The position numbers and the translations under genes were made by a program. A model generated the notes under the pieces. That model saw only the letters and a program-made list of their open reading frames with translations, was not told where the DNA came from and did not search any database. 64,000 bases of DNA from Haloarcula argentinensis DSM 12282 (lineage in GTDB: Archaea; Halobacteriota; Halobacteria; Halobacteriales; Haloarculaceae), in the NCBI GenBank assembly GCA_000336895.1, contig AOLX01000015.1, positions 56,286 through 120,285 of the forward strand, read 5' to 3'. Every line of letters starts with the position of its first letter. Position 1 is the first letter of the stretch. Below, piece after piece: positions 51,799 through 60,075 of this stretch.

Positions 51799-53082
51799 TC
51801 ACTCCGGAAACAGCAGAATGACTGAGGACGTGTTGTGATAGCCCGTGTAATCCTCGTCGGCCGAGCAGACTTCGCCGTAGGTTTCGAAGCCGGCGAAGGG
51901 CGCGTCGATAGCGCTGTGAATCGTGTCGACGGCATCATCGAAGTCATCGCCGAGAATCATTGCACGGCAGGCGCAGTCGTAGACGAACCCGCCCGCGACG
52001 CTTCCGCCGCGGAGTTCATTGACAGCGTTGTTGGCGGCGTTCCGGACCGCATACACCTGGTCGGATTTATTGCTATGTGTCACCACCACTTCCGTTCCTT
52101 CGGAGACGGCGACGGCGAAATCCAGCGGTCCTTCGGTGTCGGTCGTGTGGCCCGGCCATCGGATGTTGTATCCCGTCGTCGAGATGAGTTTGCTCTCGAT
52201 GAAGGTCTTGATTCGGGAGGCGAGTCCGTCGGCATCGGCTTCCGGTTCCGACTCGATACCGAGTTCGTAACGGCCGAGCAACATGACGAGATCTTCCGAT
52301 CCCGCCTCCAGTTCGTCGACGTCGATATCGTATGTCTCCATCGCGTCCTCCCGAATCGCGTCCCGCCAGGCCTCGAACGCGGGTCTCCCGTCGAGTTCAT
52401 ACACGGTGCTTCCCTCTGCCCGGGTTACTGTCATCGCCTCGGAGATCGGTTCGTGGCCGTGGTTGACTGTCACCGGGAGCGGGTCCTCTGCAGCGATGAG
52501 CGCGAGGACGACAGCGTCCGTCTCGACGCGGTCGTTCCGGAAGACGTGGGTCTGCTCCAACTGGAGATCGTCACCCGCGGACCCGCCGACGACCGGCGTC
52601 TCCTCGTCGTCCAGATACTGCTCGGTGAGTCGAGTGACCTTGTTTCCGATTCCAGCCATACCGTCGTGAAGGTTGATGATCGTCCGATGCGGATACCCGT
52701 CGACAGCGGGGTCCTCGCTTGCGGGGAGGTCGTGAACGGCTTCGAACAGACAGCGCTCGGGATCAGCGCTGAGTTCGGTCGAGAGGCTGGAGAAGAACCG
52801 CATCGAGTCCGACGAAACGACGCCGACTGTGACAGTTCCGTCCCCCGAACCGGATTCGGTGAATTCTCCGGAGGACGAACAGCCCACGATTTCGGTATCT
52901 GACCCAACAACACTCCGAGCACCCCACAGTACCGCATCGTAATCGTACGTTGGAGAGCAGAAAATCTGACAGAAGTCTGGTTCGCTTGCCGAGATATCGG
53001 CCATGGCTTCTCGTATGGCGTCCATCGCTGCGGCATCTCCCGAGTCCCCCGTCGCCTGCCCTGTCCCAAACTCAGTAGTCAT
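51799..53082 (-). CDS. FIST-domain (FIST_N/FIST_C) signalling protein
   Basis: 427 residues. FIST_N occupies the first half, with the conserved IVGCSSSGEFTESG (about 65-78), and FIST_C the second, with GGFVYDCACRAMILGDDFDDA and the final GEVCSADEDYTGYHN. FIST proteins bind small ligands (probably amino acids) and act near chemotaxis or histidine kinase systems. Here no such gene is adjacent, although CheC and a transducer occur elsewhere in the window. Cytoplasmic. Confidence 0.88.
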   Translation of the reverse strand: MTTEFGTGQATGDSGDAAAMDAIREAMADISASEPDFCQIFCSPTYDYDAVLWGARSVVGSDTEIVGCSSSGEFTESGSGDGTVTVGVVSSDSMRFFSSLSTELSADPERCLFEAVHDLPASEDPAVDGYPHRTIINLHDGMAGIGNKVTRLTEQYLDDEETPVVGGSAGDDLQLEQTHVFRNDRVETDAVVLALIAAEDPLPVTVNHGHEPISEAMTVTRAEGSTVYELDGRPAFEAWRDAIREDAMETYDIDVDELEAGSEDLVMLLGRYELGIESEPEADADGLASRIKTFIESKLISTTGYNIRWPGHTTDTEGPLDFAVAVSEGTEVVVTHSNKSDQVYAVRNAANNAVNELRGGSVAGGFVYDCACRAMILGDDFDDAVDTIHSAIDAPFAGFETYGEVCSADEDYTGYHNTSSVILLFPE

Positions 53083-53258
53083 CGAGATGCAAGTATATCG
53101 TGAGCTAACTTAACATATTGGAACCGTTTTGGAGACAATAAAACGTAGCGGTCGCGGCAGCCAGTGGCGTGACAGTCAGCCCAGAGACGGTACGTTTTAC
53201 TGTAGAACACCGCACGGAGCGGGAAACGCTCATACCGCCGGCCCGCAAACACCAGTCC

Positions 53259-53708
53259 ATGAGCGATTCAGACTGGACCGACCGCATCGCCGGCGAACGG
53301 ATGGCGGTCGACCAGCGGTTCAACGAACAGGTCAAGGCATCATCGTTCTCCAGCCAGCAGTGGGGGCTGGTAATGACTGCCGTCGAGTTCGAGATCGAGA
53401 ACCCGGGTGACCCGGACGCCGCTCGGATCGTCGCCGATACGTCGAAGCTCTCTAGCGTCATGCCAGAGATGGAACGGGTCGCCAATCAGGGGCCGATGGG
53501 CGGGCCCGGGGGCGATCAGTCCGGAAGCTCGGGCGGCGGCCTCCTCTCGGGCGTCAAGGACGCGCTTGGGCTCGGTGGGTCCGGTGGCGGGAACAAACAA
53601 CAGGAGGAAGAGGCGGCACGGCTCGCACAGGAGTACGCTGAGCAACTTCAGGAGAAACTGGTATCGAACGGGCGCTGGAAGTCCGTCTGCGAGCAGGCAC
53701 AGGGTTAG
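53259..53708 (+). CDS. DUF5799-like haloarchaeal protein
   Basis: 149 residues from the ATG at 53259; the upstream frame is not haloarchaea-like. A helical N-terminal half (GERMAVDQRFNEQVKASSFSSQQWGLVMTAVEFEIENP) with a Gly/Ser linker (about 85-115: GGPGGDQSGSSGGGLL) and a helical C-terminal part (LAQEYAEQLQEKLVSNGRWKSVC). This pattern is found only in haloarchaea as far as I know. Function unknown. Its 3' end overlaps that of the small convergent gene 53705-53854 by four bases. Confidence 0.7.
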   Translation: MSDSDWTDRIAGERMAVDQRFNEQVKASSFSSQQWGLVMTAVEFEIENPGDPDAARIVADTSKLSSVMPEMERVANQGPMGGPGGDQSGSSGGGLLSGVKDALGLGGSGGGNKQQEEEAARLAQEYAEQLQEKLVSNGRWKSVCEQAQG

Positions 53709-53854
53709 TACTCGTCGCCGCTGTGGAACAGTGTCAGCCCCTCGGCCTCGTAGATGTTGATGAGTTCCGTCACGACGTCGTCGTACGACTCGTCCTCGAC
53801 GCGGAGGTCGTCGAGGCGCTCTACTGTCTCAGCGTCCAGTTCCACAGATGGCAT
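53705..53854 (-). CDS. 49-residue RHH-like (antitoxin-type) microprotein
   Basis: MPSVELDAETVERLDDLRV, then EDESYDDVVTELINIYEAEG and LTLFHSGDEY. An N-terminal strand followed by two helices (VERLDDLR, DDVVTELINIYEAE) is the ribbon-helix-helix layout of small DNA-binding antitoxin-like proteins (haloarchaeal DUF7557-type). It has no partner toxin adjacent. The 3' end overlaps the convergent DUF5799-like gene by four bases. Short length keeps confidence moderate, but composition is convincingly haloarchaeal. Confidence 0.75.
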   Translation of the reverse strand: MPSVELDAETVERLDDLRVEDESYDDVVTELINIYEAEGLTLFHSGDEY

Positions 53855-53973
53855 GTCCAAATCTTTCACTGGAACACACTTAATTCCCGCCCTCGATCAA
53901 AAACGAACGCGAACAGTAGTAACAAATCAGAACCGAAAACTGTTAATGGTCGTTCTCGGTAGAAACACGACAC

Positions 53974-54756
53974 ATGCGACCACTGGGAGACTCACCGCTC
54001 GTACGGAACGACAAGACGCTGGTGCTAGCACACGACCACGGGCTGGAACATGGTCCCAAGCAGTTCAGCGGCGTGGAGGAGCGCCTCGACCCGCGTGAGG
54101 TGTTCGAGATGGCGACCCACGACGCCGTGACGGCGCTGGCTGTCGGGAAAGGGCTCGCCGAAACGTACTATCCGAGCTACGAAGACGACGTGAACCTGCT
54201 GGCGAAGCTCAACGGCGGTTCGGACCTCTGGATGGGCGATCCGTACTCGCCCCAGAACTGGTCGGTCGACTACGCCGCCGAACTCGGTGCCGACGCCATC
54301 GGCTACACCGTCTACCCGGGCGTCAACCGCGAGACCGACATGTTCGAGGACTTCCGCCCGGTACAGGAGAACGCCCGCGATCACGACCTGCCGATTGCAA
54401 TGTGGTCGTACCCGCGAGGACAGGCCATCAAGGAGCACCGCAGTCCCTCGACCATCGCCTACGCGGCCCGTATCGGTCTGGAACTCGGCGCTGACTTCAC
54501 GAAGGTGAAGTACCCGCGCGACAAGGAAGCGATGGCACACGCCGTCCGCTCGGCCGCTGACAACCGCGTGCTGCTCTCCGGCGGGTCGAAGACCTCCGAC
54601 CGTGACTTCCTCGAACTCGTCGAAGACTGCATGGACGTCGGTGTCGCCGGCCTCGCGGTTGGCCGCAACGTCTGGCAGCGCGACGACCCCTACGACATCC
54701 TCGACAAGCTCGAAGGCGTCATCTTCGAGGACGCCACGGCAGACGACGTCCTGTAG
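53974..54756 (+). CDS. Class I fructose-1,6-bisphosphate aldolase, archaeal (DhnA/FbaB) type
   Basis: 260 residues. The (beta/alpha)8 barrel has the Schiff-base lysine near K177/K179 (ADFTKVKYP), with LAHDHGLEHGP, MWSYPRGQ and VLLSGGSKT in the barrel strands. Archaeal class I aldolases split fructose 1,6-bisphosphate to triose phosphates. A relative, ADTH synthase of aromatic synthesis, has the same fold and must be considered, but neighbouring PfkB-family kinase and 1-phosphofructokinase favour aldolase. The next gene starts only four bases after the stop. Confidence 0.88.
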   Translation: MRPLGDSPLVRNDKTLVLAHDHGLEHGPKQFSGVEERLDPREVFEMATHDAVTALAVGKGLAETYYPSYEDDVNLLAKLNGGSDLWMGDPYSPQNWSVDYAAELGADAIGYTVYPGVNRETDMFEDFRPVQENARDHDLPIAMWSYPRGQAIKEHRSPSTIAYAARIGLELGADFTKVKYPRDKEAMAHAVRSAADNRVLLSGGSKTSDRDFLELVEDCMDVGVAGLAVGRNVWQRDDPYDILDKLEGVIFEDATADDVL

Positions 54757-54759
54757 GCC

Positions 54760-55887
54760 ATGGACGAGGAGACGCGCCGAGCCGTCGCCGCAGCGGACGA
54801 GGCGTTGCCCGCCAGCGACGCGCTTCCCGACGCTATCGATACCGGGCGGGTCGTGTTCGGCTTCGACGGCTACCTCGACCGCGTCCGGGAAGTCGTTGCT
54901 GACCGCATCGACCCCGAGAGCCACGAGCGCCTCGCCACGCTGGAAGGGTTTGGTGACCGCATCGACCGCTCCGTCGCCGCCGACAGCTCCCTCTCCTTCG
55001 AGTGGCTCCAGCAGGGTAGTCGGACCGGCGGCCACACCAGCCACCTCGCGCGGGCCTTCGGCGGCTGGTCGTTCGACCCCGTGATGGTCGGGATGTACGG
55101 CGACCCGGTCCACGACGCCTTCGAGACGGAGTTCGGCGACTACGAACTCCACTCGCTGGGCGAACCCGGTGTCACCGACGCCGTCGAGTTTGACGACGGG
55201 AAGCTCATGCTCACGGAAATCGGCGACACGATGGCGCTCGACTGGGCCGAACTCGACGCGACTTTCGGCCACGACCGACTGGCCGAAAAGCTCGACGGTG
55301 CACGCCTGTTAGGAACCGGTTACTGGTCAGAGACGCCGGATCTGCCGACCATATTCGACGGCCTCCGTGACCTGTGGGGCGACATCGACGACCCGCCCGG
55401 GACCGTGCTGGTCGATCCCGGCGACGTGCGAAAGCTCGACGCCAACCGCCTGCGCGCCGGTCGGAAGGCTATCGGCCGGCTGGACGAGGTGACGGATGTG
55501 ATGGTCACCGCGAACCGCGCCGAGACGGGCGTTCTCGCGGACGCTTACGCCGGCGACGGAGAGCGCTCGTTTGCCGACGACGCTGAAGCGGTGTTCGCGG
55601 CGCTGGAACCGACCTGGTTCGTCGGTCACGGCGTCGAGCGTTCGGTCGTCGTCACTGCGGACGGCACCGACAGCGTGGCTGTCCCCGCAGTCTCGGACCC
55701 GGAACTGACGACCAGTTCCGGCGACCACTTCAACGCCGGACTGGGGCTGGCTCGCATCGCCGGCCTCCCTCCCGCCGCCGCCGTGGTCGTCGGCAACGCC
55801 GTTGCCGGCTACTTCGTTCGGACCGCGGACCAGCCGTCGCTGGCCGACGTGCGCGCGTTTGTCGACGACTACCTAGAAAAGTTCTGA
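54760..55887 (+). CDS. PfkB-family sugar kinase, possible ketohexokinase
   Basis: 375 residues. Ribokinase-fold: FGFDGYLDRVREVV at the N-terminus, GGHTSHLARAFGG (substrate loop), VTANRAETGVL, and the C-terminal anion-hole segment SSGDHFNAGLGLARIAG (GDxF/N-A-G). The catalytic Asp sits in SGDHFNAG. It follows the aldolase by four bases. In Haloarcula, fructose is phosphorylated at C-1 by ketohexokinase, then at C-6 by 1-phosphofructokinase; its location between aldolase and the fruK/glpR pair makes ketohexokinase a good guess. This is inference; the substrate is not visible in the residues. Confidence 0.72.
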   Translation: MDEETRRAVAAADEALPASDALPDAIDTGRVVFGFDGYLDRVREVVADRIDPESHERLATLEGFGDRIDRSVAADSSLSFEWLQQGSRTGGHTSHLARAFGGWSFDPVMVGMYGDPVHDAFETEFGDYELHSLGEPGVTDAVEFDDGKLMLTEIGDTMALDWAELDATFGHDRLAEKLDGARLLGTGYWSETPDLPTIFDGLRDLWGDIDDPPGTVLVDPGDVRKLDANRLRAGRKAIGRLDEVTDVMVTANRAETGVLADAYAGDGERSFADDAEAVFAALEPTWFVGHGVERSVVVTADGTDSVAVPAVSDPELTTSSGDHFNAGLGLARIAGLPPAAAVVVGNAVAGYFVRTADQPSLADVRAFVDDYLEKF

Positions 55888-55911
55888 GTTGCTGTCTCCG
55901 CTTTCTACGAC

Positions 55912-55918
55912 TCTTTTT
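55912..55918 (+). terminator. Short T-run terminator between convergent genes
   Basis: Five thymines (ctcttttt, 55911-55918) lie between the end of the PfkB-family kinase (55887) and the convergent end of fruK (55924). Archaeal transcription commonly stops at such T-rich runs without a hairpin. It is the only candidate in this 36-base gap. Confidence 0.35.
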
Positions 55919-55923
55919 GCCCG

Positions 55924-56832
55924 CTACAGCCGCCGCACCGTCACGCCATCACGGAGCGAGTCGATGTCATCTAGGTCTGGAACGGCCGTGCCGGCCCGCT
56001 GGACGACCTGTGCGGAGACGGTCACGCCGGTCCGGAGCGCCGTCTCGTCGTCCGCGCCGGCCTCCCAGGCGCTCAGGACGCCCGAGAGGAGCGCGTCGCC
56101 GGCCCCGACGGTGTCGACGACGTCGATGTCGAGCGCTTCGGCGTATAGTTGGCCCGCGTCGCCGGCGAGGACCGCGCCGTCCGCGCCGAGGGAGGCCAGT
56201 ACGCGGTCGAAACCACGATCACGGAACGCGTCGGCCGCGTCCGCACACCCCTCAACAGTTGAGACATCGGCCCCGGTCGCATCGCCGAGTTCGGCGCGGT
56301 TCGGCTTACAGAGGCCGTACTGGGCATCGAGTTCCCGAAGGACATCGCCGCCGGTGTCGACGATCGTCTCCCAGTCGCCACCGGTCGCGATGCGGTCGAT
56401 GGCATCAGGGGTCAGCCCCGGCGGTAGGCTCCCACCGACGAGTACGCGGTCGGGAGACTGCGCTCGCACCTGTTCGAGCAGTGAGTCGACGACCGACTCG
56501 CCGACCGCTGGTCCGGCCTGGTTCAGCTTGTATTCCTCCGCGGCTGCGATAGCGGTGGTGTTGAGCCGGGTCGTTCCGTCCACGTCGACGAAGGCCGTCT
56601 CGACGCCGTCGTCCTGCAGCGTCTCTCTGATGAACGAGCCGGTGAACCCACCCAACAGGCCCGTCGCGACGCAGGGGCGGTCCATGGCCGTGAGCAACTG
56701 CGCGGCGTTGATGCCTTTCCCGCCAGCGTCGAACTGTGCCTCGTCGGCCCGCATCACACGATCGGGAGCCATCTGCTCGTCGAACTGGATCGTCTGGTCG
56801 ACCGCGGGGTTGTAGGTGACGGTGACGATCAT
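55924..56832 (-). CDS. fruK: 1-phosphofructokinase (PfkB family)
   Basis: 302 residues. PfkB signature: NPAVDQTIQFDE at the N-terminus, GGKGINAAQ (about 39-47), LGADGAVLAG and the catalytic DTVGAGDALLSG (about 238-249, Asp in GAGD). The FruK-like start and the GGKGINAA loop favour fructose-1-phosphate as substrate. The 4-base overlap with the GlpR-type regulator upstream (ATGA, 56829-56832) puts both on one mRNA. It makes fructose 1,6-bisphosphate from fructose 1-phosphate. Confidence 0.9.
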   Translation of the reverse strand: MIVTVTYNPAVDQTIQFDEQMAPDRVMRADEAQFDAGGKGINAAQLLTAMDRPCVATGLLGGFTGSFIRETLQDDGVETAFVDVDGTTRLNTTAIAAAEEYKLNQAGPAVGESVVDSLLEQVRAQSPDRVLVGGSLPPGLTPDAIDRIATGGDWETIVDTGGDVLRELDAQYGLCKPNRAELGDATGADVSTVEGCADAADAFRDRGFDRVLASLGADGAVLAGDAGQLYAEALDIDVVDTVGAGDALLSGVLSAWEAGADDETALRTGVTVSAQVVQRAGTAVPDLDDIDSLRDGVTVRRL

Positions 56833-57590
56833 GTGCTGACCTCCTCGACGGTCACGTCGGCGTCCGCGAGTGCCGTAGCGAGCGCCCCTGACGGGCTGGC
56901 GTCAGTGACCAGCAGGTCGACCTGCTCCAGATCGGCAAAGCTGACGAAACTCCGGTCGCCGAACTTCGACGCGTCGGCGACCAGCACGACTCGGCGGGCG
57001 CGCTCGACCATCATTTCCTTGACGGCCGCCTCGTCTTCATTTGGCGTCGACAGCCCGGCGGCACTGTCGAGGGCGTTCGTCCCCAGAAACAGCAGATCGA
57101 AGTTCATTCGTCCGATGGCTCTCTCGGCCATCGGGCCGACAAGCGCTCGGGTCCGCGGTCGGAGACTCCCACCGGTGAGCTTCGCATCGACGTCTCGCTC
57201 GGCCACTTCAGTGGCGAGTTCCGGCATATTCGTTGCCGCGACGTAGTCCGTGTCCGGAATCGCGCGAGCGACTTCCATCGTCGTCGAGCCCGCATCGAAG
57301 CAGACCACATGGCCCTCACGGACTTCCTGTGCAGCCCGCTCGCCGATGGCCTGTTTCTCCGCGTAGTGGTCAACCTCGCGCTGGCCGTACGGTCGTTCTG
57401 TCCCGGCGGAGGACGCCGGTACTGCACCGCCGTGGGACCGCTTGATGCGGCCTTGCGACTCCAAGTCTCGGAGGTCACGGCGTATCGTCGCCTTCGAGAA
57501 CTCGAGTTCCGCGGCCAGCTCCGACACTGAACAGCCGTCTCGCTCTGTCACCAACTGGACGATAGTGCGCTTTCGCTCGGCCGGGAGCAT
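56829..57590 (-). CDS. glpR: DeoR/GlpR-family transcriptional regulator
   Basis: 253 residues. HTH at about 18-60 (CSVSELAAELEFSKATIRRDLRDLESQGRIKRSHGG), followed by the DeoR sugar-phosphate sensor domain with VVCFDAGSTTMEVARAI, ATNMPELATEV, LTGGSLRPRTRALVGP and FLGTNALDSAAGLSTPNEDEAAVK. Haloarchaeal GlpR represses fructose and glucose metabolic genes including fruK. Its position as the first gene of the fruK transcript agrees with autoregulation. A sugar phosphate (fructose 1-phosphate) is the likely inducer. Confidence 0.9.
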   Translation of the reverse strand: MLPAERKRTIVQLVTERDGCSVSELAAELEFSKATIRRDLRDLESQGRIKRSHGGAVPASSAGTERPYGQREVDHYAEKQAIGERAAQEVREGHVVCFDAGSTTMEVARAIPDTDYVAATNMPELATEVAERDVDAKLTGGSLRPRTRALVGPMAERAIGRMNFDLLFLGTNALDSAAGLSTPNEDEAAVKEMMVERARRVVLVADASKFGDRSFVSFADLEQVDLLVTDASPSGALATALADADVTVEEVST

Positions 57591-57678
57591 TCTCTCGGCT
57601 GTGATTGTTTCGCTTCGGTTTTACCTCTTTCTATCGGGCCGTGCTTGTTTCTGCCCAGATAGAACACGAGAAAACGGT

Positions 57679-58662
57679 CTACAGTTCCTCGATAACCGCG
57701 GCGGTCACGTCCTCAGTGGATGCGTCGCCGCCCAGGTCCGGCGTCCGAGGCCCGGAATCGAGTACGGACTCGACAGCCGTCCGAACTGTATCGCCCTGTT
57801 CGTCGTAGCCGAGGTGGTCGAGCAACATCGCTGCGGAGAGTATCATTGCCGAGGGGTTGGCGATTCCCTCACCGGCGATATCCGGTGCGGAGCCGTGGAC
57901 CGGCTCGAACAGCGCGTTCTCCTCGCCGATGTTGGCCGACGGCAACAGGCCGAGACCGCCAACGAGGCCCGCGGCGAGGTCCGATAGCATATCGCCGGCG
58001 AGGTTCGGACAGATAACGACGCCGTAGTCCTGTGGGTTCATGACCAAATGCATCGCGAGCGCGTCCATGAGCGCCGTGTCGTAGGACGCATCCCGGTCCT
58101 CGCCGACCGCCGACGCTGCATCGAGGAACAGCCCGTCAGTGGTGCGCATGACGTTGGCCTTATGCGCAATCGTCACGTCGTCATAGCCGTTCTGCTTCGC
58201 GTAGCTGAACCCGTATTCGGCGATCTTCTCGGATGCGTCTTCGGTGATGACCCGCGTGCAAGTGGTGACGCCCTCAGAAATCTCGCTCTCGATTCCCTTG
58301 TAGACACCTTCGGTGTTCTCCCGGATGAAAACGATGTCCGTGTCGGGCTGGACGGCGTCGAGTCCCGGATACGAGCGGGCCGGGCGGACGTTGGCGAAGG
58401 AGCCGACGACCTGCCGAAGGGGCAGGATAACGTCGGCCGCTGTCTCGCCGGCTGCGCCGAACAGCGTCGCATCGGCGTCAGCCGCCAGTTCGCGTGTCTC
58501 CTCCGGGAGCGCTTCGCCGGTTTCCGCCTTCACCGCGTCGCCGGCCGCACCCTCGACGAAGTCGAAGTCGACAGCGTCGATGGCCTCAAGTACCTCGACC
58601 GCGGCGGGTGTGACCTCCTGTCCGATTCCATCGCCGGGAATAACGGCTATCTCGTGTGTCAT
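57679..58662 (-). CDS. leuB: 3-isopropylmalate dehydrogenase
   Basis: 327 residues from the ATG at 58662; four extra residues upstream (58674) are possible. [11 protein letters not shown] (here VIPGDGIG) at the N-terminus, VRPARSYPG with substrate Arg, [26 protein letters not shown] with the catalytic Lys, and the metal Asp in [11 protein letters not shown]. It oxidises and decarboxylates isopropylmalate in leucine synthesis. leuC and leuD are 2.9 kb away on the same strand, separated by accessory DNA. The gene has an apparently long leader. Confidence 0.93.
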   Translation of the reverse strand: MTHEIAVIPGDGIGQEVTPAAVEVLEAIDAVDFDFVEGAAGDAVKAETGEALPEETRELAADADATLFGAAGETAADVILPLRQVVGSFANVRPARSYPGLDAVQPDTDIVFIRENTEGVYKGIESEISEGVTTCTRVITEDASEKIAEYGFSYAKQNGYDDVTIAHKANVMRTTDGLFLDAASAVGEDRDASYDTALMDALAMHLVMNPQDYGVVICPNLAGDMLSDLAAGLVGGLGLLPSANIGEENALFEPVHGSAPDIAGEGIANPSAMILSAAMLLDHLGYDEQGDTVRTAVESVLDSGPRTPDLGGDASTEDVTAAVIEEL

Positions 58663-59098
58663 AGCGGGAGGCACGTAGCCGGCTGGTGAAAGTGGTTCGG
58701 TTCGCTGGTTCCATAGGCTACTCGGGAGGTATCGGGGTCCGGCAAGCGGTTATTGCTGGAGCCGACCCGGGTCCAAGGCAGCGCCATGCTCGTACAGTGC
58801 GTCAGCGGTGGACCGTCCCGACCCGGCGAGCCGGAGGACGGCTCCGGGTCGAGACAGGGATGGCAGCGCGGTGGCACGGCTCCCCAGCGAGCGCATCGAA
58901 CTGGTGGAGGGCCGAAGCGACGGGAACAGCGCGTCGCCGGGGACCGTGCGCACCCGAGTATTGTGGTGGTTCATATGTATTTACTACCTCAATACTATCA
59001 ATACTATAGATACTACAGATGGTAATTTTACTATTTATACTATCTGTCCATCGAGTATTGCCGCCGCCGAAGTAGTGACAGCGAGGCCGACACCCGTT
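58663..59098 (-). promoter_or_regulatory. 436-base gene-free leader/promoter region of leuB
   Basis: No coding sequence is convincing. On the minus strand there is no TATA box within 50 bases of the leuB ATG; the nearest good candidate is taaatacata (about 58976-58985), giving a leader of near 290 bases, unusual in haloarchaea. The leader can fold a hairpin gagccg/cggctc among others. Beyond it, 58983-59045 repeats ACTA about every ten bases in an A+T-rich block (AATACTATC, AATACTATA, GATACTACA). This could be a regulator array or bent DNA. Confidence 0.4.
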
Positions 59099-59839
59099 TC
59101 AGAGCTTATGTCGGAAGGCGTGGAGGACGTTCTCGCCGGTTTCAGTCAGTTCGATCTGTTTCGTCCGACCGACATCCTTGACATCGATGTAGCCGTCTTC
59201 GACCAGCGGGTCGACGATGTTGGCGTTCAACAGCGCGAACTTCGCCTTCTCGTTTGCCGGGTCGGCGTCGTCGATAAACGAAAGACCAGCGTCCTCGGCG
59301 AACCCGATGAGGTCCGACTTCTTCGCGGTATAGGTATCCGTGTTCGTCCGCTTGAGATAGTCCAGCACCGCGACTTGGTCGCGGGATATCGCCTCGATAG
59401 GGTAGGAAGGGAGGACCTCCGCACGCTCCATCCCGCGGGTGAGTGGCTCCGCAGAGACAGATGGGACGTGTTCCTCGGGATGGACGTAGTACGCCGTTGC
59501 TGCCGTCGCCATACACGCGATAGCGCTCCCGATAGCTGCCACCTTCGGCCCGCTAGAGACGTTAACGCGCACGATGTCTTCCGGATGATCGGCGGTCAGC
59601 GTCGTAACCTCGGCCAGCACGTCGTAGAGGTCGTGTAAATCCGATCGATGTAGCTCGACGCTGACGCCGTTAGCGTCCAGTTCCTCGACGAGTGCCTGCT
59701 GGTACGGCGTCAACCGTGACGGCTCCGTCGTCGCTGTGAGGAGGTACACGTCGTCGGCGTTGTGCTGGTGAATCGGTTCGGCGATCCGGTCACGCTCGTG
59801 CCCCAGCGGCGCGATGTGTATCTCGCGGATCTGGTCCAT
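59099..59839 (-). CDS. CARF-like plus winged-helix regulator (HFX_2341/DUF6293 type)
   Basis: 246 residues from the ATG at 59839. The N-terminal Rossmann-like part contains IHIAPLGHERDR and a VNVSSGPKVAAIGSA loop (about 93-107), resembling the ligand loop of CARF domains (as in Csa3). The C-terminal half is a winged helix (about 165-245, AKKSDLIGFAEDAGL, TKQIELTETGENVLH). In haloarchaea such proteins are catalogued as HFX_2341-family transcription regulators. A cyclic nucleotide or nucleotide-like ligand is possible. There is no CRISPR array in the window. It sits in the accessory insertion between leuD and leuB. Confidence 0.75.
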   Translation of the reverse strand: MDQIREIHIAPLGHERDRIAEPIHQHNADDVYLLTATTEPSRLTPYQQALVEELDANGVSVELHRSDLHDLYDVLAEVTTLTADHPEDIVRVNVSSGPKVAAIGSAIACMATAATAYYVHPEEHVPSVSAEPLTRGMERAEVLPSYPIEAISRDQVAVLDYLKRTNTDTYTAKKSDLIGFAEDAGLSFIDDADPANEKAKFALLNANIVDPLVEDGYIDVKDVGRTKQIELTETGENVLHAFRHKL

Positions 59840-59892
59840 GCAGGAAGAACGCAACCGGCTCTCGTATTGCTTTTTACATCCCTAATAGGATT

Positions 59893-60017
59893 GCTCTGTT
59901 GAATAGCGACCTCTGAGCTACCGTGGAACCACCCCAGTCTTGAGACCACCAGCGCCAGCTACTAACAAGCCGATTCAAATTCCAACCACCTCGACTAACA
60001 CCGCTATTCAACAGAAC
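59893..60017. mobile_element. MITE-like element with 16-bp terminal inverted repeats
   Basis: gctctgttgaatagcg (59893-59908) and cgctattcaacagaac (60002-60017) are inverted copies with a single mismatch. The 125-bp interior has no ORF. Size and ends are those of a non-autonomous insertion sequence derivative; a target duplication is not obvious. It lies between the CARF-like regulator and the ATP-grasp gene and may supply or alter the promoter of the latter. Confidence 0.6.
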
Positions 60018-60075
60018 AGTGCTAACAATCTCCTACCAAAGAGCGTTAGTCTTTTTCATTGTTTATTATTCGCCA

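Noticed and set aside
58750..59025. Short frames on both strands upstream of leuB
   Set aside because: No haloarchaeal composition; treated as leader region instead.
58983..59045. Possible CRISPR-like periodic repeats
   Set aside because: Units are about ten bases, degenerate and without spacers of normal size.
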